Shown: in pieces, positions 28,747 to 35,848 of the stretch
How the letters are laid out: the number at the start of each line of letters is the position of its first letter
How positions within the stretch are numbered: the first letter of the stretch is position 1
Origin: an uncultured Selenomonas sp.
Lineage (GTDB): Bacteria > Bacillota > Negativicutes > Selenomonadales > Selenomonadaceae
NCBI GenBank assembly: GCA_947167105.1
Contig: CAMVGU010000009.1
Coordinates: forward strand, 33,288-97,287
DNA: 64,000 nt
Reading direction: 5' to 3'
Translations under genes and position numbers: made by a program
Notes under the pieces: model-generated
Databases searched by the model: none
Seen by the model: the letters and a program-made list of their open reading frames with translations, nothing else
Told to the model about the DNA's origin: nothing

Positions 28747-29631
28747 ATGTATCGTAGTTTAGATGAGGCCATTAAGGATATTTGGGGACAGGATGCCGCA
28801 ATCCAAAGCAGGGAATCTGTCTCCGGCGGCGATATTAACGATTCTTATCATCTGCTGTTGTCAAGTGGGGATGATGCCTTTCTAAAGGTCAATACCAAGG
28901 CAACAGATGCTTTTTTCACGGCAGAGGCACATGGTCTCAGGGCAATGGGAGAAGCGGGAGCCAGTGTGCCAAGGGTACTTGCCTGCGGCACACTGGCAGA
29001 TGGCGCAAAATTCCTGCTGCTTAGCTACGAAAAAAGCAATCATCCATCGGCAGATTATGGGACTTTACTCGGGCAAATGCTGGCTAATATGCATCGCGCA
29101 AATACGGAACATTTGACCAAAGGCGGAGCCTTTGGTTTTTTCGAGAATAATTTTATCGGAGCCACTTGCCAGGTCAATACGCCTGAATCATGCTGGGTAG
29201 ATTTTTTTCGAGACAAGCGACTTCTTGTGCAGATGAAACTGGCGGAGCCTTATTTTGACAAGGAGGATAGGCGGCTCTGCCAGAAACTTTTGGACAGGCT
29301 GTCCGACTTCCTGCTCGAGCCGGACTTTCCCTCGTTGCTCCATGGTGATTTATGGGGCGGAAATGTAATGCCGGACATGTACGGCAAACCGATGCTGATT
29401 GATCCTGCGACTTACATAGGTCACCACGAAGCAGACCTCGCCATGACCGAACTTTTCGGAGGGTTTGCACCAAGGTTTTACGATGTATATCACGAGATAA
29501 TTCCCAAGGAATCTGGATACAGCGACAGACGGGATATTTACAATCTGTACCATTTGCTCAATCATCTCAATCTTTTTGGCGGCTCCTATCTGTCCTCGGT
29601 AAGAAGGATTTTGAAACATTATGTAGGGTGA
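28747..29631 (+). CDS. Fructosamine-kinase family protein
   Basis: The protein has the aminoglycoside-phosphotransferase-like fold of the fructosamine/ketosamine-3-kinase family, which removes sugars from glycated lysines. Landmarks are GGDINDSYHL near 24, the Lys-bearing FLKVNTKATDAFF near 43, the catalytic LLHGDLWGGNVMPD near 197 and the metal-binding LIDPATYIGHHEADLAM near 217. Length is 294 residues. It starts 12 bases after aroE and is convergent, one base apart, with the phosphatase gene. Confidence 0.85.
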   Translation: MYRSLDEAIKDIWGQDAAIQSRESVSGGDINDSYHLLLSSGDDAFLKVNTKATDAFFTAEAHGLRAMGEAGASVPRVLACGTLADGAKFLLLSYEKSNHPSADYGTLLGQMLANMHRANTEHLTKGGAFGFFENNFIGATCQVNTPESCWVDFFRDKRLLVQMKLAEPYFDKEDRRLCQKLLDRLSDFLLEPDFPSLLHGDLWGGNVMPDMYGKPMLIDPATYIGHHEADLAMTELFGGFAPRFYDVYHEIIPKESGYSDRRDIYNLYHLLNHLNLFGGSYLSSVRRILKHYVG

Positions 29632-29632
29632 G

Positions 29633-30088
29633 TTAATCTTTTCTCAGCTTATTCAGCAGTGCTGTGCAGCCTTTTTCAATATCACGGTAGGTAGCGTCAA
29701 AATCGTCTGTATACCACGGATCGGCAACCTCTCTGTTTTCGCCTGCAATCTCCATCAGCAGATGTACCTTGCCGTGGGGATCGCCCTTGGTCAAGCGTTC
29801 CAAATCGCGCATATTTTCCCTGTCCATGCCGATGATGAGGTCATAACTTTCATAATCGGCATAGGTGATTTGCCTGGCCTTTCTTGGAGTGAAGGGTATA
29901 CCCACTTCCCGCAGTTTGTTTTTGGTTCCGTAGTAAGTGTCGGAGCCTAGTTCATCCCTGCGGCAAGCCTTCGAGTCTACTGTAATTGCATTTTCTAAAC
30001 CGGCACGATGTACCATGTCCTTCATAACAAATTCGGCCATAGGTGAACGGCAAATATTGCCGTGGCAAACGAAAAGTATCTTAGTCAT
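29633..30088 (-). CDS. Low-molecular-weight protein-tyrosine phosphatase
   Basis: The active-site loop CHGNICRSP is at residues 9-17, followed by MAEFVMKD. The C-terminal acid motif ADPWYTDDFDATYRDI near 120 completes the catalytic set, and the length of 151 residues is typical. Such enzymes dephosphorylate tyrosine in signalling or capsule control. The start is on the edge of the left 300-bp direct repeat: a severed copy of the first ten codons is found 29,524 bp downstream. Confidence 0.92.
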   Translation of the reverse strand: MTKILFVCHGNICRSPMAEFVMKDMVHRAGLENAITVDSKACRRDELGSDTYYGTKNKLREVGIPFTPRKARQITYADYESYDLIIGMDRENMRDLERLTKGDPHGKVHLLMEIAGENREVADPWYTDDFDATYRDIEKGCTALLNKLRKD

Positions 30089-30359
30089 AGCGATTCTCCT
30101 TCCAGATATGCTCCGATACGCCGTGAAATGCCGCGTTATGTCGACCTCGCCAGAGGCATATCTGAATTGTCGGAAAGTGTAGAAGTGGCATAATAGGGCA
30201 AATCAGGGCATATTAAGTCCCTCAAAAGTAGTAAAAACGTAGTAGGAATGGGGGTGTTTTACTACTCTCGCAAGCCCCTGAAAATGTCGGCGGCAAACGT
30301 ACACTTTCCTTATCATAGCATGGGAGGACGGGAAACTCAACATTATGGACGGGATACCG
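30059..30359. repeat. Left direct repeat bounding the island
   Basis: The block matches 59583-59883 without gaps. The first 111 bases (covering the phosphatase start) are diverged, and the last 190 bases (30170-30359) are identical. Inside the identical part a hyphenated inverted repeat AGTAGTAAAA (30227-30236) and TTTTACTACT (30257-30266) could be a recombinase or regulator site. The remaining 136 bases to the next gene show nothing clear. Confidence 0.95.
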
Positions 30360-30495
30360 AAAGCAAAAGAGGAAACAGCCTACCATGCGGCGAATTGTAC
30401 ATGGGGAAAAGTTTCGTTCGGAATCACAAATGCGTTATCCGTCATCCTGGAGTTAAGCATTGACTCAATGACGGCTGTGAAAGCGGGGCTAGGGC

Positions 30496-33372
30496 GTGAG
30501 GTCATACGAAGAATTGCAACAGGAAATTCAACGGCTTTCTGCCGAAAATCTTCGACTGAAAGGTTTACTCACGGCCCATGGCATATCATGGCAATCGGAA
30601 TGCGCGTCGCTCCCGCCTGTGGACATTGCCATGGAGAAGGAACGTCGCGTTGCGCTGTTCATGAGGCTGTTCTGCGCCAGGAAGGATTTCTATGCCGAAA
30701 GATGGGAGGGCAGGGACGGACGCAAGGGGTATGCCCCCGCCTGCACTAACCGGTGGAAGCCTATTTGTCCCAAGAGAACGCAGAAGGGCATAAAATGCCA
30801 CGAATGCCCGGAACACGCATGGATACCCTTTACAGAGGAGGTGGCCTATCGGCATTTGGTAGGGCAGGACGAACGGGGCAAGCCTTTTGTTGCAGGAACA
30901 TACGCGCTTCTGGAGGATTCCTCCTGCAAGTTTCTCGTATTCGACTTCGACGACCACGACGGGTCAAACCTGCCTTGGCAGGAGGAAGCGACGCTCCTGC
31001 GGGAAATATGCCGCAATCAGGGGATTGATACGGCATTGGAACGTTCCCGTTCTGGAAGTGGAGCACATGTATGGATATTTTTTGACCAGCCCATACCGGC
31101 AAGGATTGCCCGCAGATTTGGTGCGGCGCTTCTCGCCCAAGGTATGGAGTTCGTACATCAGAAGGATTTCAACACATTTGACCGCATGATGCCAAATCAG
31201 GACGAGATGCCCGCCGGAGGAATGGGAAACCTCATTGCCCTGCCTTTGCAGGGGCTTCCTCGCAAGCAGGGGAACTCGGTATTTGTGGATGATGACTGGA
31301 ACATGCTCCACGACCAATGGGGATACCTGTCCGGCATAAACTGCTTGACCCCGGAATTTGTGGAGAAGAAAATAGCAGAGTGGGGCAAACAGGAGATATT
31401 GGATGGGACAGAGGAATCCTCTGAGGACGAGTCGGGAAAACCATGGGAAAAGAAGAAGTCGCCCGCACTGGAGAAGGCCGATGTGTCCGAGCCGTTGTTC
31501 CTCACATTAGCCGACTGCGTTTATATTCCCAAGGGGAAGGTGAAGCCTCGCACATTGAACCGTATCCGCAAAATGGCAACTTTCAGCAACCCTCAGTTCT
31601 ATAAGATGCAGGCCATGCGCTATTCCACTAAGCAGATTCCTCGTAGAATCCAGTGTTTTCGTGACTTGGATGATTATGTGACATTGCCTCGCGGGTGTCT
31701 GCCGGAACTGGAGGAAAGGCTGCGGTCGGCAGATATTTCATATGTTCTCGATGACCGTCGTACAGATGGGAGACGCATAGATGTTCTCTTTCAAGGCACT
31801 CTGCAGCCGGAGCAGGAAAAAGCGGCAGCAGCCATGCTGGAGCATGAAACTGGTATCTTAGGTGCGGCCACGGGATTTGGCAAGACTGTGTTGGGAACCT
31901 ACCTGATTGCTAGCCGCAAGGTCAACACCCTCATCCTGGTGCATAATCGGGAAATCATGAAGCAATGGCAGGAGGATTTAACGAGGTTTTTGGAAATCCG
32001 CGAGGAACTCCCCGTTGAAGTAGGGAAACGCAAGCGGAGGCCTCGCAGCATCGTGGGGACGCTCTATGCCGGGCATGATTCCCTCCATGGCTTTGTCGAT
32101 GTGGCGATGATTTCCTCTCTTGGCCGTGACGAAGCAATCGATGAGCGAGTAGCCGATTACGGCATGGTCATCATGGATGAATGCCATCATGCAGGTGCCT
32201 ATACTTTTGAGAACGTCCTTTGGAAAGTGAAGGCAAGGTATGTCTATGGTCTGACTGCCACGCCCCTGCGGGAAGACGGACATGAGAAGATTGTTTTCAT
32301 GCAGTTGGGGCCTGTCCGCTATCGCTTGACGGAAAAAGACCGTGCCGCCATGCAGGAATTTCGCCATGAGATAGCCCCAAGGTTTACCGGCTTCTCACCA
32401 GTCACACAGGAAACGCCAAACATCAACGACCTGTATAAGCTGCTCATCAGTGACAAGGCACGAAACAAACTGCTGGCAGAGGACATCCTCGCTGCCGTGG
32501 ACAAAGGTCGCACGCCTTTGGTGCTTACCAAGTTCAAGGAACATGCGGAGCTGCTCTTTGGATTGCTCAAGGAAAAGGAAGTGCATCCCATCCTGCTCAT
32601 GGGCGGAGGCTCGGCGAAAGAGCGGGAGGCACGACGGGCGGCACTTGCCGATTCTACAGAGGATGAGCGGCTTGTTATCATCGCTACGGGAAAATACATT
32701 GGGGAGGGGTTCAATTTCCCCCGTCTGGATACACTCTTCCTAACCGTGCCAGTCTCCTGGAAGGGCAACATTGCCCAGTATGCCGGGAGACTGCACCGGG
32801 ACTTCGAGGGCAAGGAGAGTGTCATTATCTATGACTATGTGGATGTCCACGTGAAAATGCTGGAGCGGATGTATCAAAAGCGGCTCTCTGCCTACGCTTC
32901 CATGGGCTATACCATCTTCTCTCCCACAGGGGATGGAGGTGCCAATGTTATATATACCGTCCGTGACTACCAAGAGAGGTTTTGGCAGGATTTCCGTGAG
33001 GCAACAGACCGTATCGTTATTTCCAGTCCAAGGATAAGCCGGCAACGGGTAGCGGAGTTCGTACAGAGAGTCAAGGCTGACAAGCGTTCCCAGACGGAAT
33101 TTGTTGTATGGACACTTCCGGATGAGGAATACGCCCAGCATCAGCGTAGCGGCATCCAGTCCATGAAACGGGCGATGCAGGATGCCGCAATCGATGTCCG
33201 TGAAAAGGCAGGGCTGAATTGCCATTTTGCTGTCATGGACGAAAATTTGGTATGGTACGGTAGCATGAATTTCCTCTCGCGGGAACACGATGACGATATT
33301 CTGATGCGTCTTAGGAATGAAGCCGTCGTGGAAGAGCTGATGAGGCATGAAAATCAGCAGAAGGACAATTGA
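30496..33372 (+). CDS. TOTE conflict-type primase-helicase with PLD-like tail
   Basis: The 958-residue protein begins at GTG 30496 and combines four parts. A short coiled coil (residues 3-25) is followed by an archaeo-eukaryotic primase domain with FDFDDHDG near 148, SGSGAHVWIFF near 187 and a GNLIALPLQG segment. Next is a superfamily II helicase with GFGKT near 458, DECHH near 560 and SWKGNIAQYAGRLHRD near 755. The C-terminal PLD-like segment has HFAVMD...GSMN near 908. This architecture is known in TOTE conflict systems, thought to act against mobile DNA. It is the first gene inside the left repeat and is less AT-rich than the operon at 35005. Confidence 0.8.
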   Translation: MRSYEELQQEIQRLSAENLRLKGLLTAHGISWQSECASLPPVDIAMEKERRVALFMRLFCARKDFYAERWEGRDGRKGYAPACTNRWKPICPKRTQKGIKCHECPEHAWIPFTEEVAYRHLVGQDERGKPFVAGTYALLEDSSCKFLVFDFDDHDGSNLPWQEEATLLREICRNQGIDTALERSRSGSGAHVWIFFDQPIPARIARRFGAALLAQGMEFVHQKDFNTFDRMMPNQDEMPAGGMGNLIALPLQGLPRKQGNSVFVDDDWNMLHDQWGYLSGINCLTPEFVEKKIAEWGKQEILDGTEESSEDESGKPWEKKKSPALEKADVSEPLFLTLADCVYIPKGKVKPRTLNRIRKMATFSNPQFYKMQAMRYSTKQIPRRIQCFRDLDDYVTLPRGCLPELEERLRSADISYVLDDRRTDGRRIDVLFQGTLQPEQEKAAAAMLEHETGILGAATGFGKTVLGTYLIASRKVNTLILVHNREIMKQWQEDLTRFLEIREELPVEVGKRKRRPRSIVGTLYAGHDSLHGFVDVAMISSLGRDEAIDERVADYGMVIMDECHHAGAYTFENVLWKVKARYVYGLTATPLREDGHEKIVFMQLGPVRYRLTEKDRAAMQEFRHEIAPRFTGFSPVTQETPNINDLYKLLISDKARNKLLAEDILAAVDKGRTPLVLTKFKEHAELLFGLLKEKEVHPILLMGGGSAKEREARRAALADSTEDERLVIIATGKYIGEGFNFPRLDTLFLTVPVSWKGNIAQYAGRLHRDFEGKESVIIYDYVDVHVKMLERMYQKRLSAYASMGYTIFSPTGDGGANVIYTVRDYQERFWQDFREATDRIVISSPRISRQRVAEFVQRVKADKRSQTEFVVWTLPDEEYAQHQRSGIQSMKRAMQDAAIDVREKAGLNCHFAVMDENLVWYGSMNFLSREHDDDILMRLRNEAVVEELMRHENQQKDN

Positions 33373-33387
33373 TACATCTCGCCCTGT

Positions 33388-34230
33388 TTACTCTGGGCTT
33401 TCCCGGAACTGTTTTCGTAACAAAGCGATCTCCTCGGCGTACCCCTCGTTGTCATTTGGTGTTTCCAATATGAAGGGCAGTTCCCGCAGTTTTGGATGCC
33501 TGGTCACAGCCGACAGAGCCGCAAGCCCGATGCATCCCTCGCCGATACGGGCATGGCGGTCTTTGTGGGAGCCGAGGGGATTCAGGCTGTCGTTGATGTG
33601 GATGGCTTTCAATCGGTTGATGCCGATGATGCGGTCAAACTCTTCAAGTACGCCGTCCAGATCGGTGACGATGTCGTAGCCGCCGTCCCAGACGTGGCAG
33701 GTATCGAGACAAATGCCCAACTTGTCGTTAAGCGTTACTCTATCCATGATGGCGCGCAGTTCCTCGAAGCTGCGCCCTACCTCCGAGCCTTTCCCAGCCA
33801 TGGTTTCCAAAAGAACAGTCGTGGTCTGCTCCTGGAACATGGCTTGGTTCAGCTGCCCGGCGATGAGTTCAATGCCTTTCTCGATGCCCTGTCCCACATG
33901 GCTACCGGGGTGGAAGTTGTAATAGTTGCCGGGAATGACCTCCATGCGGCGAAGGTCATCGGTGAGCATTTCCAAGGCGAAGGTGCGTATATTCTCCTTG
34001 GCGGCGCAGAGGTTCATGGTATAGGGAGCGTGCGCCACCAGCCGGACAAAATTATGTTCCCGATGGAAGGCAAGGAAAGCATCCGCATCGGCGGGATTGA
34101 TGTCTTTGGCCTTGCCGCCACGGGGATTGCGGGTAAAGAAGGCAAAGGTGTCGGCTTTCATTGCCACAGCCTCTTTGCCCATGGCAAGAAAGCCCTTTGT
34201 CGATGATAGATGGCATCCGATATGGAGCAT
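33388..34230 (-). CDS. nfo: Endonuclease IV (deoxyribonuclease IV)
   Basis: Nfo cuts at abasic sites and starts base-excision repair using three zinc ions. The 280 residues (from ATG 34230, after AAGGGAG) show HIGCHLSSTKGF near 3, the metal motifs NFHPGSHVGQG near 107, ICLDTCHVWDGGYD near 171, AIHINDSLNPLGSHKDRH near 212 and FILETPNDNEGY near 258. It is convergent with the primase-helicase gene and divergent from sfsA'. It may be host DNA included in the island. Confidence 0.93.
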   Translation of the reverse strand: MLHIGCHLSSTKGFLAMGKEAVAMKADTFAFFTRNPRGGKAKDINPADADAFLAFHREHNFVRLVAHAPYTMNLCAAKENIRTFALEMLTDDLRRMEVIPGNYYNFHPGSHVGQGIEKGIELIAGQLNQAMFQEQTTTVLLETMAGKGSEVGRSFEELRAIMDRVTLNDKLGICLDTCHVWDGGYDIVTDLDGVLEEFDRIIGINRLKAIHINDSLNPLGSHKDRHARIGEGCIGLAALSAVTRHPKLRELPFILETPNDNEGYAEEIALLRKQFRESPE

Positions 34231-34337
34231 AAGGATTCTCCCTTCGACTATAGATGATTTCAATCATGTCGTAATTTTATCACGGGAAGGGGAGGGCTGA
34301 CAATGGAGAACCCTCATGGTATTTGGAGGATAGCGAG

Positions 34338-34727
34338 ATGAGATATAACAGAACCGTGGAGGCACGATTCGTATCCCGTCCCAATCGTTTCATCGCCCAA
34401 GTGGAGCTTGACGGAAAAATCGAGACCGTCCATGTGAAGAACACGGGGCGTTGCAAGGAACTTTTGCTCCCTAACTCGCGAGTGATTTTGTCGGAGGCAG
34501 AAAATCCTGCTCGTAAGACACGCTATGACCTTATTGCCGTAGAAAAAGCCGGACTTGGGCTTGTCAACATTGATAGTCAAGCTCCTAACAAAATCATGGC
34601 AGAGTGGTTAGCAGGACAATATCAAAACTCGGTACTTGATACAATCGCACCTTTGGGTGCAGTCCCCGAAGCCCCTTGTTACAAGGGGCTTCGGGGATTT
34701 TGCTTTTTCGGGCATAATGCATTGTGA
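34338..34727 (+). pseudogene. sfsA: Truncated sfsA (DNA/RNA nuclease SfsA) 5' part
   Basis: The first about 100 residues follow SfsA: N-terminal OB-like domain with FVSRPNRFIAQVELDG and NTGRCKELLLPNSRVILSEA. The frame then runs out of similarity at about 34640 and ends in foreign sequence with a terminator hairpin. Full SfsA is about 230 residues; the catalytic C-terminal half is missing and not seen elsewhere in the window. The start ATG 34338 has GGAGG eight bases upstream. Confidence 0.8.
34664..34705 (+). terminator. Strong stem-loop at the sfsA break
   Basis: A perfect 15-base stem CCCCGAAGCCCCTTG (34664-34678) pairs with CAAGGGGCTTCGGGG (34682-34696) across a three-base loop, followed by ATTTTGCTTTTT. 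It would stop transcripts entering from sfsA and protects the downstream operon from readthrough. Confidence 0.85.
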
Positions 34728-34859
34728 TGCAAAATGACAAAATATCAGTAAAAGAAAGTAGTGGGTGCCAAAATGGGTGCATCCGGGCGTACCAGCAAAA
34801 AGTAATCGTTGTATGCTGCATCCTTTCAAAGGAATTTTATTCATGGATATTCTATAAAA

Positions 34860-34945
34860 TTCTAGAGTTGGCTTCAAGCCCTACCCACAGTAAACAGCGA
34901 GAGGTCTAAAAACTCTAGAAAATTCTGAATGTCAGACCTTTTTGC
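34860..34945. repeat. Inverted repeat and hairpin in AT-rich leader
   Basis: TTCTAGAGTT (34860-34869) and AACTCTAGAA (34911-34920) are perfect inverted copies. An overlapping hairpin AGGTCT/AGACCT ends in TTTTT near 34945. The stretch between sfsA' and the operon promoter holds no gene. It may be an element end or a transcription boundary. Confidence 0.5.
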
Positions 34946-35004
34946 GTAATATATGATAAATATTATATATAAATGTCAAATATAGAGAATATATAAAAAT
35001 CTCA

Positions 35005-35033
35005 TTGACTATACTGGCAAACAACAGTATAAT
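35005..35033 (+). promoter_or_regulatory. Promoter of the hybrid defence operon
   Basis: TTGACT (35005-35010), 17 bases, TATAAT (35028-35033): a near-consensus sigma-70 promoter. The first gene starts about 40 bases downstream. No second promoter as good was seen before 54617. Confidence 0.85.
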
Positions 35034-35072
35034 TTAATTATCAAACAACTGTGTAGATGGGAGGTGCTGATG

Positions 35073-35354
35073 ATGGGGGAGAAAGAAAGTAAAAGAGACA
35101 GATTCATTCGTTTAGCCAATGCCAGAACCAATAAAATAATCAATATGATTAACCTGCTGGGCAATTTGTCAAACACCAGTTCCTATGAATATACAGGTGA
35201 GGATGTAGCGCGCATATATAATACAATTTTGATGGAACTAGAAAAATCGAAGAACAGATTCCGTATATCGGTAAAACCAAGTACATTCTCCTTGTTAGCG
35301 GACGAAAATCAGAAAGTCAATCAGCTGAGCGTGCCACTACGAGAAGATGATTGA
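35073..35354 (+). CDS. Small helical protein, first gene of the defence operon
   Basis: I do not recognise a named family. The 93 residues are charged and probably all helical: RDRFIRLANARTNKIINMI is followed by NLLGNLSN, a YEYTGEDVARIY segment and a basic end. The start ATG 35073 is eight bases after GGGAGG; ATG 35070 is possible. As the promoter-proximal gene it might be a regulator or a small component. Confidence 0.65.
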   Translation: MGEKESKRDRFIRLANARTNKIINMINLLGNLSNTSSYEYTGEDVARIYNTILMELEKSKNRFRISVKPSTFSLLADENQKVNQLSVPLREDD

Positions 35355-35418
35355 AAAAATAGGAAAAGCTGCTTTAATAAGGATGCCTCGGTAGTGCTTG
35401 ATATATGAAGGCGAAAGT

Positions 35419-35610
35419 ATGGCAGTATTAATCTTGGCAATAGTATTACTGATTGTGGTTGTTGGTGCGTTGCTTTATATTTTCTTGGTTACAGGAGTTG
35501 AAAAAAAGAGCGCGAGCAAAGGCGGGGGAGGGAAATGTGGCTTACTGTGGGGGTGTATTTCACCAATGACGACTACATTTTGCATGCTGATAGCAGAGTT
35601 GTGGAGCTGA
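35419..35610 (+). CDS. Short membrane-anchor ORF (possibly broken gene start)
   Basis: The 63-residue frame begins MAVLILAIVLLIVVVGALLY, one clear transmembrane helix, followed by a basic and glycine-rich linker (KKSASKGGGGK). After about residue 38 the frame stops looking coding, while the next frame continues with protein-like sequence. It may therefore be the start of a gene that is now frameshifted. A GAAGG site lies upstream of ATG 35419. Confidence 0.45.
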   Translation: MAVLILAIVLLIVVVGALLYIFLVTGVEKKSASKGGGGKCGLLWGCISPMTTTFCMLIAELWS

Positions 35611-35820
35611 TAGATAGGAATATCGGATGTATAGATGTTGTTAGTCCTGTGCATGAAGGTAACAGCGATTATGACAGGAAATGCAAACGTTCAAGTGGTA
35701 GACCTTGAAGTATTTCCAGTCGGAGAACAGCAAAGCTACATTATAACTGTTGAAGCCAGATATGCTGATATGTTGATACATCGGGAATATGATTTTGAAT
35801 TCGGAAGTAGATTCGTATGA
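35535..35820 (+). pseudogene. Two overlapping small frames, probably pieces of one gene
   Basis: Frame 35535-35708 (57 codons) reads as protein-like (MWLTVGVYFTNDDYIL...). It ends just after frame 35671-35820 begins, which reads NVQVVDLEVFPVGEQQS and ends REYDFEFGSRFV. Together with the membrane ORF at 35419 they would make one protein of about 130 residues if two single-base shifts were corrected. Alternatively they are separate tiny genes. No family was recognised. Confidence 0.4.
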
Positions 35821-35848
35821 ACGAGTCGTTGGGCGGAGGACACTTAGT

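Noticed and set aside
30345..30749. Plus-strand frame beginning in the left repeat
   Set aside because: It is out of frame with the primase-helicase gene that covers most of it and shows no family resemblance; the repeat copy on the right does not keep it open.
34728..35004. Possible riboswitch or small RNA in the AT-rich leader
   Set aside because: Hairpins are present, but no known riboswitch core was recognised; listed only as a repeat and terminator region.
35789..35848. Longer start for the DpdE-like helicase at 35789
   Set aside because: The 20 extra codons overlap the preceding small frame and lack a ribosome site; ATG 35849 has GGAGG at the correct distance.
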